Shown here in pieces: positions 22,043 to 28,197 of a stretch of 64,000 nt of DNA. This DNA comes from Dyella amyloliquefaciens (lineage in GTDB: Bacteria > Pseudomonadota > Gammaproteobacteria > Xanthomonadales > Rhodanobacteraceae): the NCBI RefSeq assembly GCF_004296575.1, contig NZ_SAYT01000003.1:124001-188000 (forward strand), in the 5' to 3' direction. Each line of letters starts with the position of its first letter. Within the stretch, counting starts at the first letter, position 1. Below the pieces are notes generated by a model that saw nothing but the letters and a program-made list of their open reading frames with translations, was not told the origin of the DNA and did not search any database. The position numbers and the translations under genes were made by a program.

Positions 22043-22492
22043 ATGTTCGTCATCTTCAGCGTCTTCTACATCTTGATCGCCGCGGCGATGATCGTGCTGA
22101 TCCTCATTCAGCGCGGCGCCGGCGCGGACGCGGGCTCAGGCTTCGGTGGTGGTGCATCCGCTACCGTATTCGGTGCGCGTGGCTCGGCAAGCTTCCTCAC
22201 CCGCACCACGGGTGTGCTCGCTGCGCTGTTCTTCGTGCTCAGCCTTGGCATGGGTATGTACCTCGGCCATCACGGTGCGCCGCAGAGCTCCAACGGCAGC
22301 GATCTCGGCGTGATGTCCGGTCTTGCCAACAAGCCGGCTGCAACGCAGAATGCGCAGCCCGCCGCTCCGGCCAACGCGGAAATCCCGCAGGCCACGAAGC
22401 CGGCAAGCCAGGGCGATGTCCCGGCAGCCACCGCTCCGGCCAAGGCCACAAGCGATGTGCCGCCCGCGACGGAACCCGCAAAGAAAAATTAA
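22043..22492 (+). CDS. secG: Protein-export membrane protein SecG
   Basis: Auxiliary subunit of the SecYEG translocon. 149 residues: first membrane helix (FSVFYILIAAAMIVLILIQR), the conserved GAGADAGSGFGGGASATVFGARGSASFL linker region, second helix (GVLAALFFVLSLGMGMYL), then a long Ala/Pro/Lys-rich tail that is longer than in E. coli (110 residues). Followed by tRNA-Leu. Confidence 0.95.
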   Translation: MFVIFSVFYILIAAAMIVLILIQRGAGADAGSGFGGGASATVFGARGSASFLTRTTGVLAALFFVLSLGMGMYLGHHGAPQSSNGSDLGVMSGLANKPAATQNAQPAAPANAEIPQATKPASQGDVPAATAPAKATSDVPPATEPAKKN

Positions 22493-22503
22493 GTAGTACA
22501 CCT

Positions 22504-22588
22504 GCCCAGGTGGCGGAATTGGTAGACGCACTACCTTGAGGTGGTAGCGCCGAGAGGCGTGGGGGTTCGAGTCCCCCCTTGGGCACCA
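22504..22588 (+). tRNA. tRNA-Leu(GAG)
   Basis: 85-nt type II tRNA with encoded CCA. Acceptor arms GCCCAGG / CTTGGGC (one G-U), D arm GGCGGAATTGGTAGACGC, anticodon stem CTACC / GGTAG with loop TTGAGGT (anticodon GAG at 22538-22540), a long variable arm and the T arm GGGGGTTCGAGTCCCCC. Typical position behind secG. Confidence 0.96.
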
Positions 22589-22633
22589 TATGTAAGTTTC
22601 CGGACGTTTCCTGCAGTCCGGTAACAGTTAAAG

Positions 22634-22659
22634 AAACCCGCCGACAGGCGGGTTTTTTT
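22634..22659 (+). terminator. Rho-independent terminator after tRNA-Leu
   Basis: Stem AAACCCGCC / GGCGGGTTT with GACA loop and a run of seven T. Terminates the secG-tRNA transcript. Confidence 0.92.
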
Positions 22660-22763
22660 ATGCCTGAATGTCTGGAGGCGCCGCTATCTGCTGTTCTTTG
22701 CTTTGAGTAAGGACTGGCATAGCCTGCTCAATTCACGGTTCAGGACGCAACGGGGGTTACACC

Positions 22764-23078
22764 ATGGCCATACAAGATCAGCCCGCTTACATCATCAGGA
22801 TGCGCGCCAAGCCGGGCATGGGCGACAAGTTGTTTGAACTGGCCACTATCGGGATGATGAAGTCCGGGGCCTCTGATCGATTCATCATCGCTCGTGAGGA
22901 CCAGGATCCGGACGTGCTCTGGAACATTGAAGTCTTCAAATCGAACGAAGCGAAGGCCGGTTATGAAAGCAGCCCGCTGGCTGATCAATTGCGCGATGAA
23001 ATCCTCGGCCTCTTGGCCGAAGCGCCCATGCGCGTCGCGGTTCATCCGTATTCTGCCCTTCCCATTATTGAGACCTAA
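22764..23078 (+). CDS. ABM-type monooxygenase-like protein
   Basis: 104 residues with the dimeric ferredoxin-like ABM fold pattern: YIIRMRAKPGMGDKLFELA, SDRFIIAREDQDPDVLWNIEVFKSNEAKAGYESSP split by helices, and VAVHPYS near the end. Relatives include YgiN-like quinol monooxygenases and many uncharacterised small proteins. First gene behind the tRNA-Leu, on the same strand. Weak GGGGG ribosome-binding site. Role unknown. Confidence 0.72.
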   Translation: MAIQDQPAYIIRMRAKPGMGDKLFELATIGMMKSGASDRFIIAREDQDPDVLWNIEVFKSNEAKAGYESSPLADQLRDEILGLLAEAPMRVAVHPYSALPIIET

Positions 23079-23160
23079 CGATCCATTTGGGGGGGCGGAA
23101 GATGTAGGCGGGGCGACGCATTTTGGGTGTTTCCGCATGGCGGGATGCCGTCAGCGTAAA

Positions 23161-23189
23161 GTTCGCATTCGGCCCAAAAGCAGACCTTA
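23161..23189 (+). repeat. Degenerate TTCGC…GCAGAC hairpin (a)
   Basis: Copy of a short hairpin with consensus GTCCGCTTTCG then acc then CAAAGCGGAC, in the gap before the BRCT gene. Other copies follow most genes up to 25.7 kb. Confidence 0.55.
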
Positions 23190-23220
23190 GAAAGTTCGCG
23201 CAGGCGCAAAGGGGAAGTTC

Positions 23221-23580
23221 ATGCCATCTGAAAAAGTCACGCGGATATTGACCAAGCGTGGACTGCCAGACGCGGACATCGCCGCCATGTCCGAGGCCCA
23301 GGCTTGGGACTACGTCTACGCCACCGAACCACCCAAGCGTGAGAAGGGACTAGAAGTCTGCTTTACGGGCTTTGCCGATGCCGAGAAGGCGGAACTTGTA
23401 GCTATGGCCAGGCAGGCCAATATGACTGTGGTCACCAGGGTGACAGTGAGCCTATTCATCTTGTGCGCTGGTCCTGCGCCAGGGGCCGCCAAGATCAAGC
23501 ACGCGACGGCGCAAGGCGCCCGCATAGTCAGCCGCGAACAGTTGGAAGAATTCATTCAGACCGGCGAGATTTCCGCCTGA
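23221..23580 (+). CDS. Stand-alone BRCT-domain protein
   Basis: 119 residues. Residues ~43-115 follow the NAD-ligase-type BRCT pattern: LEVCFTGFADAEKAELVAMA, TVVTRVTVSLFILCAGPAPGAAK, KHATAQGARIVSREQLEEFI. The short N-terminal part (SEKVTRILTKRGLPDADIAAM) is helical. No ligase, exonuclease or polymerase domain is attached. BRCT domains usually bind phosphoproteins or DNA ends; partner unknown. Lies within the small-gene strip behind the tRNA. Confidence 0.78.
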   Translation: MPSEKVTRILTKRGLPDADIAAMSEAQAWDYVYATEPPKREKGLEVCFTGFADAEKAELVAMARQANMTVVTRVTVSLFILCAGPAPGAAKIKHATAQGARIVSREQLEEFIQTGEISA

Positions 23581-23685
23581 ACCGCACTGAATGAATCGGC
23601 TAGAGATCCAAATAGCGGCGCGAGCTGGTGGCAAGACGGACAGAGGGGCAATCGTCAATTTACTCTGATCGCCGACAGTCCTACT

Positions 23686-23713
23686 GCGTCCGCTTCCGAT
23701 CCGACGCAGACAT
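23686..23713 (+). repeat. GTCCGC…GCAGAC hairpin (b)
   Basis: Second copy (GTCCGCTTCCG … ACGCAGACAT), between the BRCT gene and the zinc-ribbon gene. Confidence 0.6.
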
Positions 23714-23731
23714 AAAACGTAGAGGGAGATC

Positions 23732-24022
23732 GTGGCAGTCGCGACCGAAGCGCAGTCTAGGGATGTCCGGCTCCGTCGGTGCCGGTTCAACTTAGTCGCC
23801 GTGCTTATTGGCCTACTTTGGTTGTCTGGTTATGCCCTTGTCGACAGTGTGCTGGGGACTCAGTGCGACGGGGCTTACACGATTGCCAGTCTGATGGTGA
23901 TCGTAGCGCTGGTGATCTTCGTCGCACCTGGCTACTTACGTTGTCCGGTATGTGGGGTTCACTTCTCCCGAGGTGGCTGCTGCGGCTCTTGCGACGTGTG
24001 TGGAGCGACCTTTGGCGTATAG
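23732..24022 (+). CDS. Two-helix membrane protein with zinc ribbon
   Basis: 96 residues starting with GTG at 23732 behind GAGGGAGAT. Two hydrophobic segments (NLVAVLIGLLWLSGYALVD and IASLMVIVALVIFVAPGY) are followed by a cysteine cluster CPVC…CGSCDVCG, the spacing of a small zinc ribbon. Probably an inner-membrane protein with a cytoplasmic metal-binding tail. Not recognised as a named family. Confidence 0.6.
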   Translation: MAVATEAQSRDVRLRRCRFNLVAVLIGLLWLSGYALVDSVLGTQCDGAYTIASLMVIVALVIFVAPGYLRCPVCGVHFSRGGCCGSCDVCGATFGV

Positions 24023-24027
24023 AAATA

Positions 24028-24057
24028 GAGTCCGCTTTCGATTCGGAACGGATGTTC
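24028..24057 (+). repeat. GTCCGCTTTCG hairpin (c)
   Basis: Third copy (GTCCGCTTTCG ATTCGGAACGGAT) in the 52-bp gap after the zinc-ribbon gene. Confidence 0.55.
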
Positions 24058-24074
24058 AAGGGGGTATTTCTGTT

Positions 24075-24509
24075 ATGAACAGAGCTGCGCGTTTCGGGAT
24101 GATTTTCGCAGTCGTTTCTGGATTTTTATCTTCAACCGCATCAGAGGCAACACCGCATTCACACGCCTATAGGCTCAGTTTTCCGCGTCTTGCGCTTCAG
24201 CCGGATGAGCAGATAGAGAGCTTCAGGGTGGTGATACCTTGCGGGCACATCGAATCAATTGTTGGTATTCCGCTTGACTGGAATATTGAAGTTACGAGGG
24301 CAGTTTCTGAAGTGGAGGAACTTCGCGCTTCGGCGGGCCATGGTGCTTCTTATGTACGACAGATGGATGAGTTCAACGGTGTTATTAACATTGTTTCGAC
24401 TTCAGACGCCTGCTTCAGCGTGTCCAGCGAAATAACGGTAGTTTTTGACGACGAGAGGGTCATTAAGCTTTCTCGAAAGGAACTCGCGTTGGATCAATCC
24501 GGCACCTAG
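24075..24509 (+). CDS. Secreted hypothetical protein
   Basis: 144 residues with a signal peptide (MNRAARFGMIFAVVSGFLSSTASEA). The mature part (YRLSFPRLALQPDEQIESFRVVIPCG…, ending ITVVFDDERVIKL) looks all-beta and contains two cysteines that could form a disulfide. ATG 24075 is preferred because the signal peptide begins there, behind AAGGGGG. Lower G+C than neighbours, which suggests acquisition. No family recognised. Confidence 0.6.
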   Translation: MNRAARFGMIFAVVSGFLSSTASEATPHSHAYRLSFPRLALQPDEQIESFRVVIPCGHIESIVGIPLDWNIEVTRAVSEVEELRASAGHGASYVRQMDEFNGVINIVSTSDACFSVSSEITVVFDDERVIKLSRKELALDQSGT

Positions 24510-24560
24510 TGGTTCGTCAAGCGCGGACGGCTTCGTTGCTACTTTTGACGCCAATGCCTG

Positions 24561-24589
24561 ATGTCCGCCTTCGACCCACAGTGGACATT
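24561..24589 (+). repeat. ATGTCCGCCTTCG…GTGGACATT hairpin (d)
   Basis: Best-matched copy: outer arms ATGTCC / GGACAT are perfect. Lies between two small secreted-protein genes. Confidence 0.65.
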
Positions 24590-24615
24590 CCATCGAACGC
24601 CTAGGGGGGGATTCA

Positions 24616-24998
24616 ATGCGCTACTGGTTCTGGGCTCTTCTGGTCCTATCGCTGGCCTCGGGTCCCGTTTTTGCACAAACATCCAAGACGAAGGTAACCG
24701 GGATCTATAGCAATCTTCACTACAACCAAGAGGGGGCGACCTGCTGGGGATGGAGTTGTTAGTGATTCCCAGCGAGACTGGATACACCGCCTTCGTGCAA
24801 ATAGTCGAGGGTGATGCGCCCTACACAGCGGTTGTACCAGTTGCTTTGGTAGGCTCGCAAATCTCATTCACGTTGCCATCCGGCGGCCCATATGGCGGAA
24901 TGAAATTAGATGGCGAGCTGAGAGGGGCATCACTTGTCATCAAGTCGTCGGACGGAGCCAGCGAGACATTGAGGCGAGGCAAGAGCTACTGGCAATAA
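24616..24998 (+). pseudogene. Secreted small protein, interrupted by a -1 frameshift
   Basis: The first part reads MRYWFWALLVLSLASGPVFA (signal peptide) QTSKTKVTGIYSNLHYNQEG and then stops at 24760-24762. The -1 frame continues from the GGGGG run at 24732-24736 as GGDLLGMELLVIPSETGYTAFVQ to …RRGKSYWQ and TGA at 24998. One extra G would restore a ~127-residue secreted protein. A strong AGGGGGGG ribosome-binding site precedes 24616. It may be a recent mutation, a sequencing error in the homopolymer, or (less likely) programmed shifting. Confidence 0.65.
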
Positions 24999-25011
24999 TC
25001 GCTTTAGGAAA

Positions 25012-25039
25012 GCGCTTGCTTTCGCCCCAAAGTAGGTAC
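25012..25039 (+). repeat. GCTTTCGCCCCAAAGTAGG hairpin remnant (e)
   Basis: Degenerate copy of the same hairpin family upstream of the acetyltransferase gene. Confidence 0.45.
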
Positions 25040-25072
25040 GCGAGCATTCGCCAGAATCGGTCGTAGGTATGG

Positions 25073-25657
25073 ATGCAGAAACCATCAATGATGAATGACG
25101 ATCACATCAAGGTAGTCCACGGTCGGACGCCGGAGTCGGCGAAGATGGTGGCTGGCATCAAGCGAGCGGCGACGATTACCGCGGCACTTAACCGGTTGAC
25201 GTTCAACGATGCCGACGAAGTGCGTGCGTTGCTCAGCGAACTTATCGGTCGGCCGCTGGATAGCAGTTTTATGTTGATCCCACCGTTCTACACCACCGGC
25301 GGTGACGAGATTTACATAGGGCGGAATGTCTTCATCAACCAGAACTGCACCTTCTACGATCTTGGCGGTATCCACATCGCGGATGATGTGATGATCGGGC
25401 CGAACGTAAGCATCATTACGTCTGGGCATCCGCTGGAACCGTCGCAGCGCCGATCCGTCACTATCGGGAAGCGCATCGTGATTGAGCGCAACGTTTGGAT
25501 CGCGGCGGGCGCAACGATCATCGGCGGGGTGACGGTGGGCGAAAATTCGGTGGTCGCTGCAGGTTCTGTAGTCACCAAGGACGTCCCTCCCAATAGCCTC
25601 GTCGGAGGAAATCCAGCGCGGGTCATCCGCCGAGTCGACGGCTCCGTGCCGGAATAG
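25073..25657 (+). CDS. Sugar O-acetyltransferase (LacA/Maa/NodL type)
   Basis: 194 residues. A short N-terminal helical Maa domain (AALNRLTFNDADEVRALLSELIG) is followed by left-handed beta-helix hexapeptide repeats: NVFINQNCTFYDLGGIHIADDVMIGPN, TIGKRIVIERNVWIAAGATIIGGVTVG (each in pieces). The catalytic His is in TSGHPLEP and the C-terminal loop GGNPARVIRRV is intact. Uses acetyl-CoA to acetylate a sugar hydroxyl; acceptor unknown. Could belong to surface-glycan decoration, but it is not in the polysaccharide operon. Confidence 0.88.
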   Translation: MQKPSMMNDDHIKVVHGRTPESAKMVAGIKRAATITAALNRLTFNDADEVRALLSELIGRPLDSSFMLIPPFYTTGGDEIYIGRNVFINQNCTFYDLGGIHIADDVMIGPNVSIITSGHPLEPSQRRSVTIGKRIVIERNVWIAAGATIIGGVTVGENSVVAAGSVVTKDVPPNSLVGGNPARVIRRVDGSVPE

Positions 25658-25673
25658 AGAGACGCCAGGTAGT

Positions 25674-25701
25674 ACGTCCGCTTCAGCGCCATGGCGGACA
25701 T
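25674..25701 (+). repeat. GTCCGCTTCAG…GGCGGACAT hairpin (f)
   Basis: Sixth copy, downstream of the acetyltransferase; arms GTCCGC / GCGGAC are perfect. Confidence 0.6.
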
Positions 25702-25734
25702 CACAGACCATTCCCGGTGTACCGTCTAACACCC

Positions 25735-25806
25735 GGGTCAGAGTGCACTTTCCGGCGTGGTCATCGCCGACGGCGATGGGATGACCGGAAAAGTGGAATC
25801 TGACCC
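25735..25806. repeat. 72-bp imperfect inverted repeat
   Basis: Outer arms GGGTCAGAGTGCACTTTCCGG and a near-complement ending GGAATCTGACCC, with a second inner stem CATCGCC GAC GGCGATG. A different family from the REP and GTCCGC repeats. It sits between the convergent acetyltransferase and lipoprotein genes and could also act as a transcription barrier. Confidence 0.75.
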
Positions 25807-25857
25807 TGGTTATGTTTTCCTGGATGGCAGGCTTTGCGGGCCGGGGCTCGCTTTCGC

Positions 25858-26223
25858 TTACTTGCTGGACAGCGTGTCCGACTGGGCCTGCGAGGTTGAC
25901 GAGGCAGCCTGGATGAACAGGCCGTTCTGGTCGAACGTGAGGGACTCGGTCACCGTGTTGGCGTCGGCATGGCCGCGGAACACGCCGACAAAGGGAATCC
26001 AGCTGCCGCTGCCTTGCTTGTGCGTGTAGGCGTAGACGATCTGGATGCTGCCGTCGGGCAGCCGGGTCGAAGCGTTCGGCTTGCCAAGCTCGGCCTCCAC
26101 CTGGGCGATGGTCGTTGTGCCGGGCTGGAACGTGCTGACGACACGGGGGTCCACCTTCGTGCCCGAGCTGGCGCAGCCGGCGAGCAGGGCGGAGGCGAGT
26201 AGGGCGAACTTCTTGGTCGTCAC
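25858..26223 (-). CDS. BamE/SmpA-like lipoprotein
   Basis: 121 residues: lipoprotein signal with lipobox LLAGC (Cys16), then a region TFQPGTTTIAQVEAELGKPNASTRLPDGSIQIVYAYT, which has the pattern of the SmpA/OmlA (BamE) fold in which a helix-start TxxxVxxxLGxP is followed by beta strands. It is too divergent to be called bamE itself; many paralogues exist. Probably outer-membrane anchored. Confidence 0.72.
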   Translation of the reverse strand: MTTKKFALLASALLAGCASSGTKVDPRVVSTFQPGTTTIAQVEAELGKPNASTRLPDGSIQIVYAYTHKQGSGSWIPFVGVFRGHADANTVTESLTFDQNGLFIQAASSTSQAQSDTLSSK

Positions 26224-26374
26224 AGGGTGTCCTTACGAGGCTTGGCAGTAGGTATCGGGTCATGTCATCGGGTTATCGCCTTGAGCGGCTGGCCGATGAG
26301 AGGGAAAAGAAAACTCCCCTGATAGCACATTCTCCCTTTATTGCGCGCGCTGCACTGTTGCCGAGCGCCCATAT

Positions 26375-26680
26375 CTAGCGACTGAGTGTGGCGTCGCGCT
26401 GCGCCTCGCGGGCCAGGTCATGGCGCGCCTGCAGCACCAGCCAGTAGAGCGGGGTCGTGCCCAGCACGATGGCAAGCCGTATGGCGTGCCGGGGACTTAT
26501 GGGTCGGGCGTCGGTGAGGAACTCCCTGAGATGAGGCGCCCGGATGCCTGTGCGGCGGGCGAGCTGCTGGTGATTCATGGTTGCGGGGAGCATGTAGTCG
26601 AGCAGCAGCACCTCGCCGGGGGAGCGCAGGTGCAGTGAAGGATTGACGCTCATGCGCGGGGAGAGTTGGATCAGTTCCAT
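26375..26680 (-). CDS. HigA-family antitoxin-like HTH protein (orphan)
   Basis: 101 residues with an XRE-type HTH of the HigA/VapI group: SPGEVLLLDYMLPATMNHQQLARRTG, then IRAPHLREFLTDARPISPRHAIRLAIVLG and the typical YWLVLQARHDLAREA. HigA normally represses its operon and neutralises the HigB RNase. No HigB-like gene lies next to it on either side. ATG at 26680 (MELIQLSPRM) is selected over a start 69 bp upstream because the extra residues are not HigA-like. Confidence 0.78.
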   Translation of the reverse strand: MELIQLSPRMSVNPSLHLRSPGEVLLLDYMLPATMNHQQLARRTGIRAPHLREFLTDARPISPRHAIRLAIVLGTTPLYWLVLQARHDLAREAQRDATLSR

Positions 26681-26820
26681 GGGCTTCCCTTTCTTGTCAG
26701 GCACGACTGCACAACAGGCGGGCGCTTGCAGCCCTCTATGTCGGTGCATGCCTAGTGGCTATGTCGGTGATTGCCAGGGGGTGGCGCATCGCCGTGTCGG
26801 CCAATGCGCCGCCACGACGA

Positions 26821-27165
26821 TCATCGAATGCGTGGCGTGTTCACTCGGGGCTCGTGGCCGAGCAGGCTGGCGTACTGCTGGAGGCAGTGGATGGCGGTGC
26901 CCAGGCTGGCCGTGAGGGCCACGGGAAGCGGCCATTCCAGCGGTCTGCCGGGGAATCCGCGTGCCTGCGCCTTGCGGCACTGCTCGCTGTCATGACGCAA
27001 TCGGGACAGGGCGAGCACCGCCAGTGCGATGTCACCGCGAGTGCTGTAACGCAGGGTTTCTGGCCATGTCACACACGTGCGTGACGGGTCGCCTAGCGGA
27101 GGCGTGAGGGTGCCGTTGTGAGGAACGGGCGGCCGAATGCGTCCCGTATGATCGTGGGTAGCCAT
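26821..27165 (-). CDS. Hypothetical protein
   Basis: 114 residues beginning MATHDHTGRIRPPVPHNG at the ATG 27165, with AAGAG upstream. The C-terminal half (GDIALAVLALSRLRHDSEQCRK, then TASLGTAIHCLQQYASLLGHE) looks helical. No family recognised. It lies upstream of and in the same direction as the HigA-like gene, 140 bp away. A toxin role is not supported by any motif. Confidence 0.45.
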   Translation of the reverse strand: MATHDHTGRIRPPVPHNGTLTPPLGDPSRTCVTWPETLRYSTRGDIALAVLALSRLRHDSEQCRKAQARGFPGRPLEWPLPVALTASLGTAIHCLQQYASLLGHEPRVNTPRIR

Positions 27166-27523
27166 GATCAACTCTTAGGTAGTTGGTGATGGTTAGCGGG
27201 TCGTGGGTGTTCCTAGCACTCACGGCTCGCGCCTCATGACTTCGTAGTCATGGTCATTCGCGAAGCCTTTCAAAACGACAGCGCAAATGACTGCCCGACC
27301 CTAACAAGCGGGGTGGTCATCGTCTGTCAGGGTTGAGCGGGATGGATGTCCGTCTGGCCGAGGGGGAGCGTGACGGCGTCGAGCCGACAGCATGTCAGCG
27401 CCTGACCTCGTGGACTTCAGTGGCATGGGGGGGCATGCAGCTGCATTGCCTGCATCGAGGTGTGCCTTCGATCGATGGATGGCAAGCCAAGCCCGATCAC
27501 TCTACGCAGCCCCGGCGGAGTGC
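27166..27523. other. Intergenic, no gene seen
   Basis: 358 bp without a convincing coding frame. It contains two weak inverted repeats: GTCATTCGCG … CGCAAATGAC near 27251-27292 and CCCTAACA … TGTCAGGG near 27299-27332. These may be operators or terminators; nothing specific can be assigned. Confidence 0.4.
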
Positions 27524-27937
27524 CTAATCGACGGCGAGCGACGCCAGCCATCGCTTTGCATAGGCTTCCTGGGCGGACACCTTCACGTGCGGCGTACCGG
27601 CGGCGTCCTCGAAGATCTCGACTTCCTGCGTCGCGATTTCCCCGGGTTTGCAGACATAGGCCACAAGACCGGCCTGCGATCGGCGCGATCCCGGCGACGG
27701 CCAGACGTCCTCCCGCGAGCCGTTGCAGAGCACCTGCACACCGCGCCCCTCGAGGATGAGGCGTATCGCTTTTAGCGCGTCAAAGAAGTCTTTCGCTGCG
27801 CATATGTAGCAACGCTCCCTGTCTGTCACCGACAGACTGCAGATGCCGGTGGGGGAGCGCTCGGCCTTTATATGGACAAACGAGCCCGGGCGCCCCGAGC
27901 GCAGCACCGGCAGGTTCATGGAGAAGGGGGGAGACAT
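27524..27937 (-). CDS. Hypothetical protein
   Basis: 137 residues starting at ATG 27937, with a good GGAAGGA ribosome-binding site 8 nt upstream. The N-terminal half has strand-like pieces (GSFVHIKAERSPTGICSLSVT, CYICAAKDFFDALKAIRLILEGRG) and the C-terminal half VEIFEDAAGTPHVKVSAQEAYAKRWLA (in parts). Three to four cysteines but no clear metal site. No family recognised; no signal peptide. Confidence 0.5.
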   Translation of the reverse strand: MSPPFSMNLPVLRSGRPGSFVHIKAERSPTGICSLSVTDRERCYICAAKDFFDALKAIRLILEGRGVQVLCNGSREDVWPSPGSRRSQAGLVAYVCKPGEIATQEVEIFEDAAGTPHVKVSAQEAYAKRWLASLAVD

Positions 27938-28197
27938 ATGCACTGTCCTTCCCGTTTCGCAGGGGAGATGCGGCCGTCTCGGCAGAGTTCATCAGTCAGG
28001 CGTGAGCTGATGGCTGCTTCCGGCTTGGGCCTTTTCCCCTTGGACGGTTTAGGCCAGGAAGTGCGCGGGAATGCGATGGTCGATGGGGCGTGGTTGTCTT
28101 TGATGCGTCATGAAGATGGCGAGGTGCGGGTCGTGTTGTCGGCGGTCGTCACGTCCGCGCCTGGTCGCCTTCCGTGGCGACCGGGTGGATTGATGGA

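Noticed and set aside
22565-22588. Attachment-site duplication of the tRNA-Leu 3' end
   Set aside because: No second copy of the T-arm/acceptor sequence was found by eye within the window.
23079-23220. Canonical integron attC site
   Set aside because: ACCTAAC overlaps the stop codon of the ABM gene, but no matching GTTRRRY end or paired inner boxes are visible, and no integrase is present; kept only as a hypothesis under the hairpin finding.
27947-28197. Forward frame (27872-28237) overlapping the gap before the DUF2334 gene
   Set aside because: No RBS, no recognisable domain, and it overlaps both flanking minus-strand genes; treated as non-coding.
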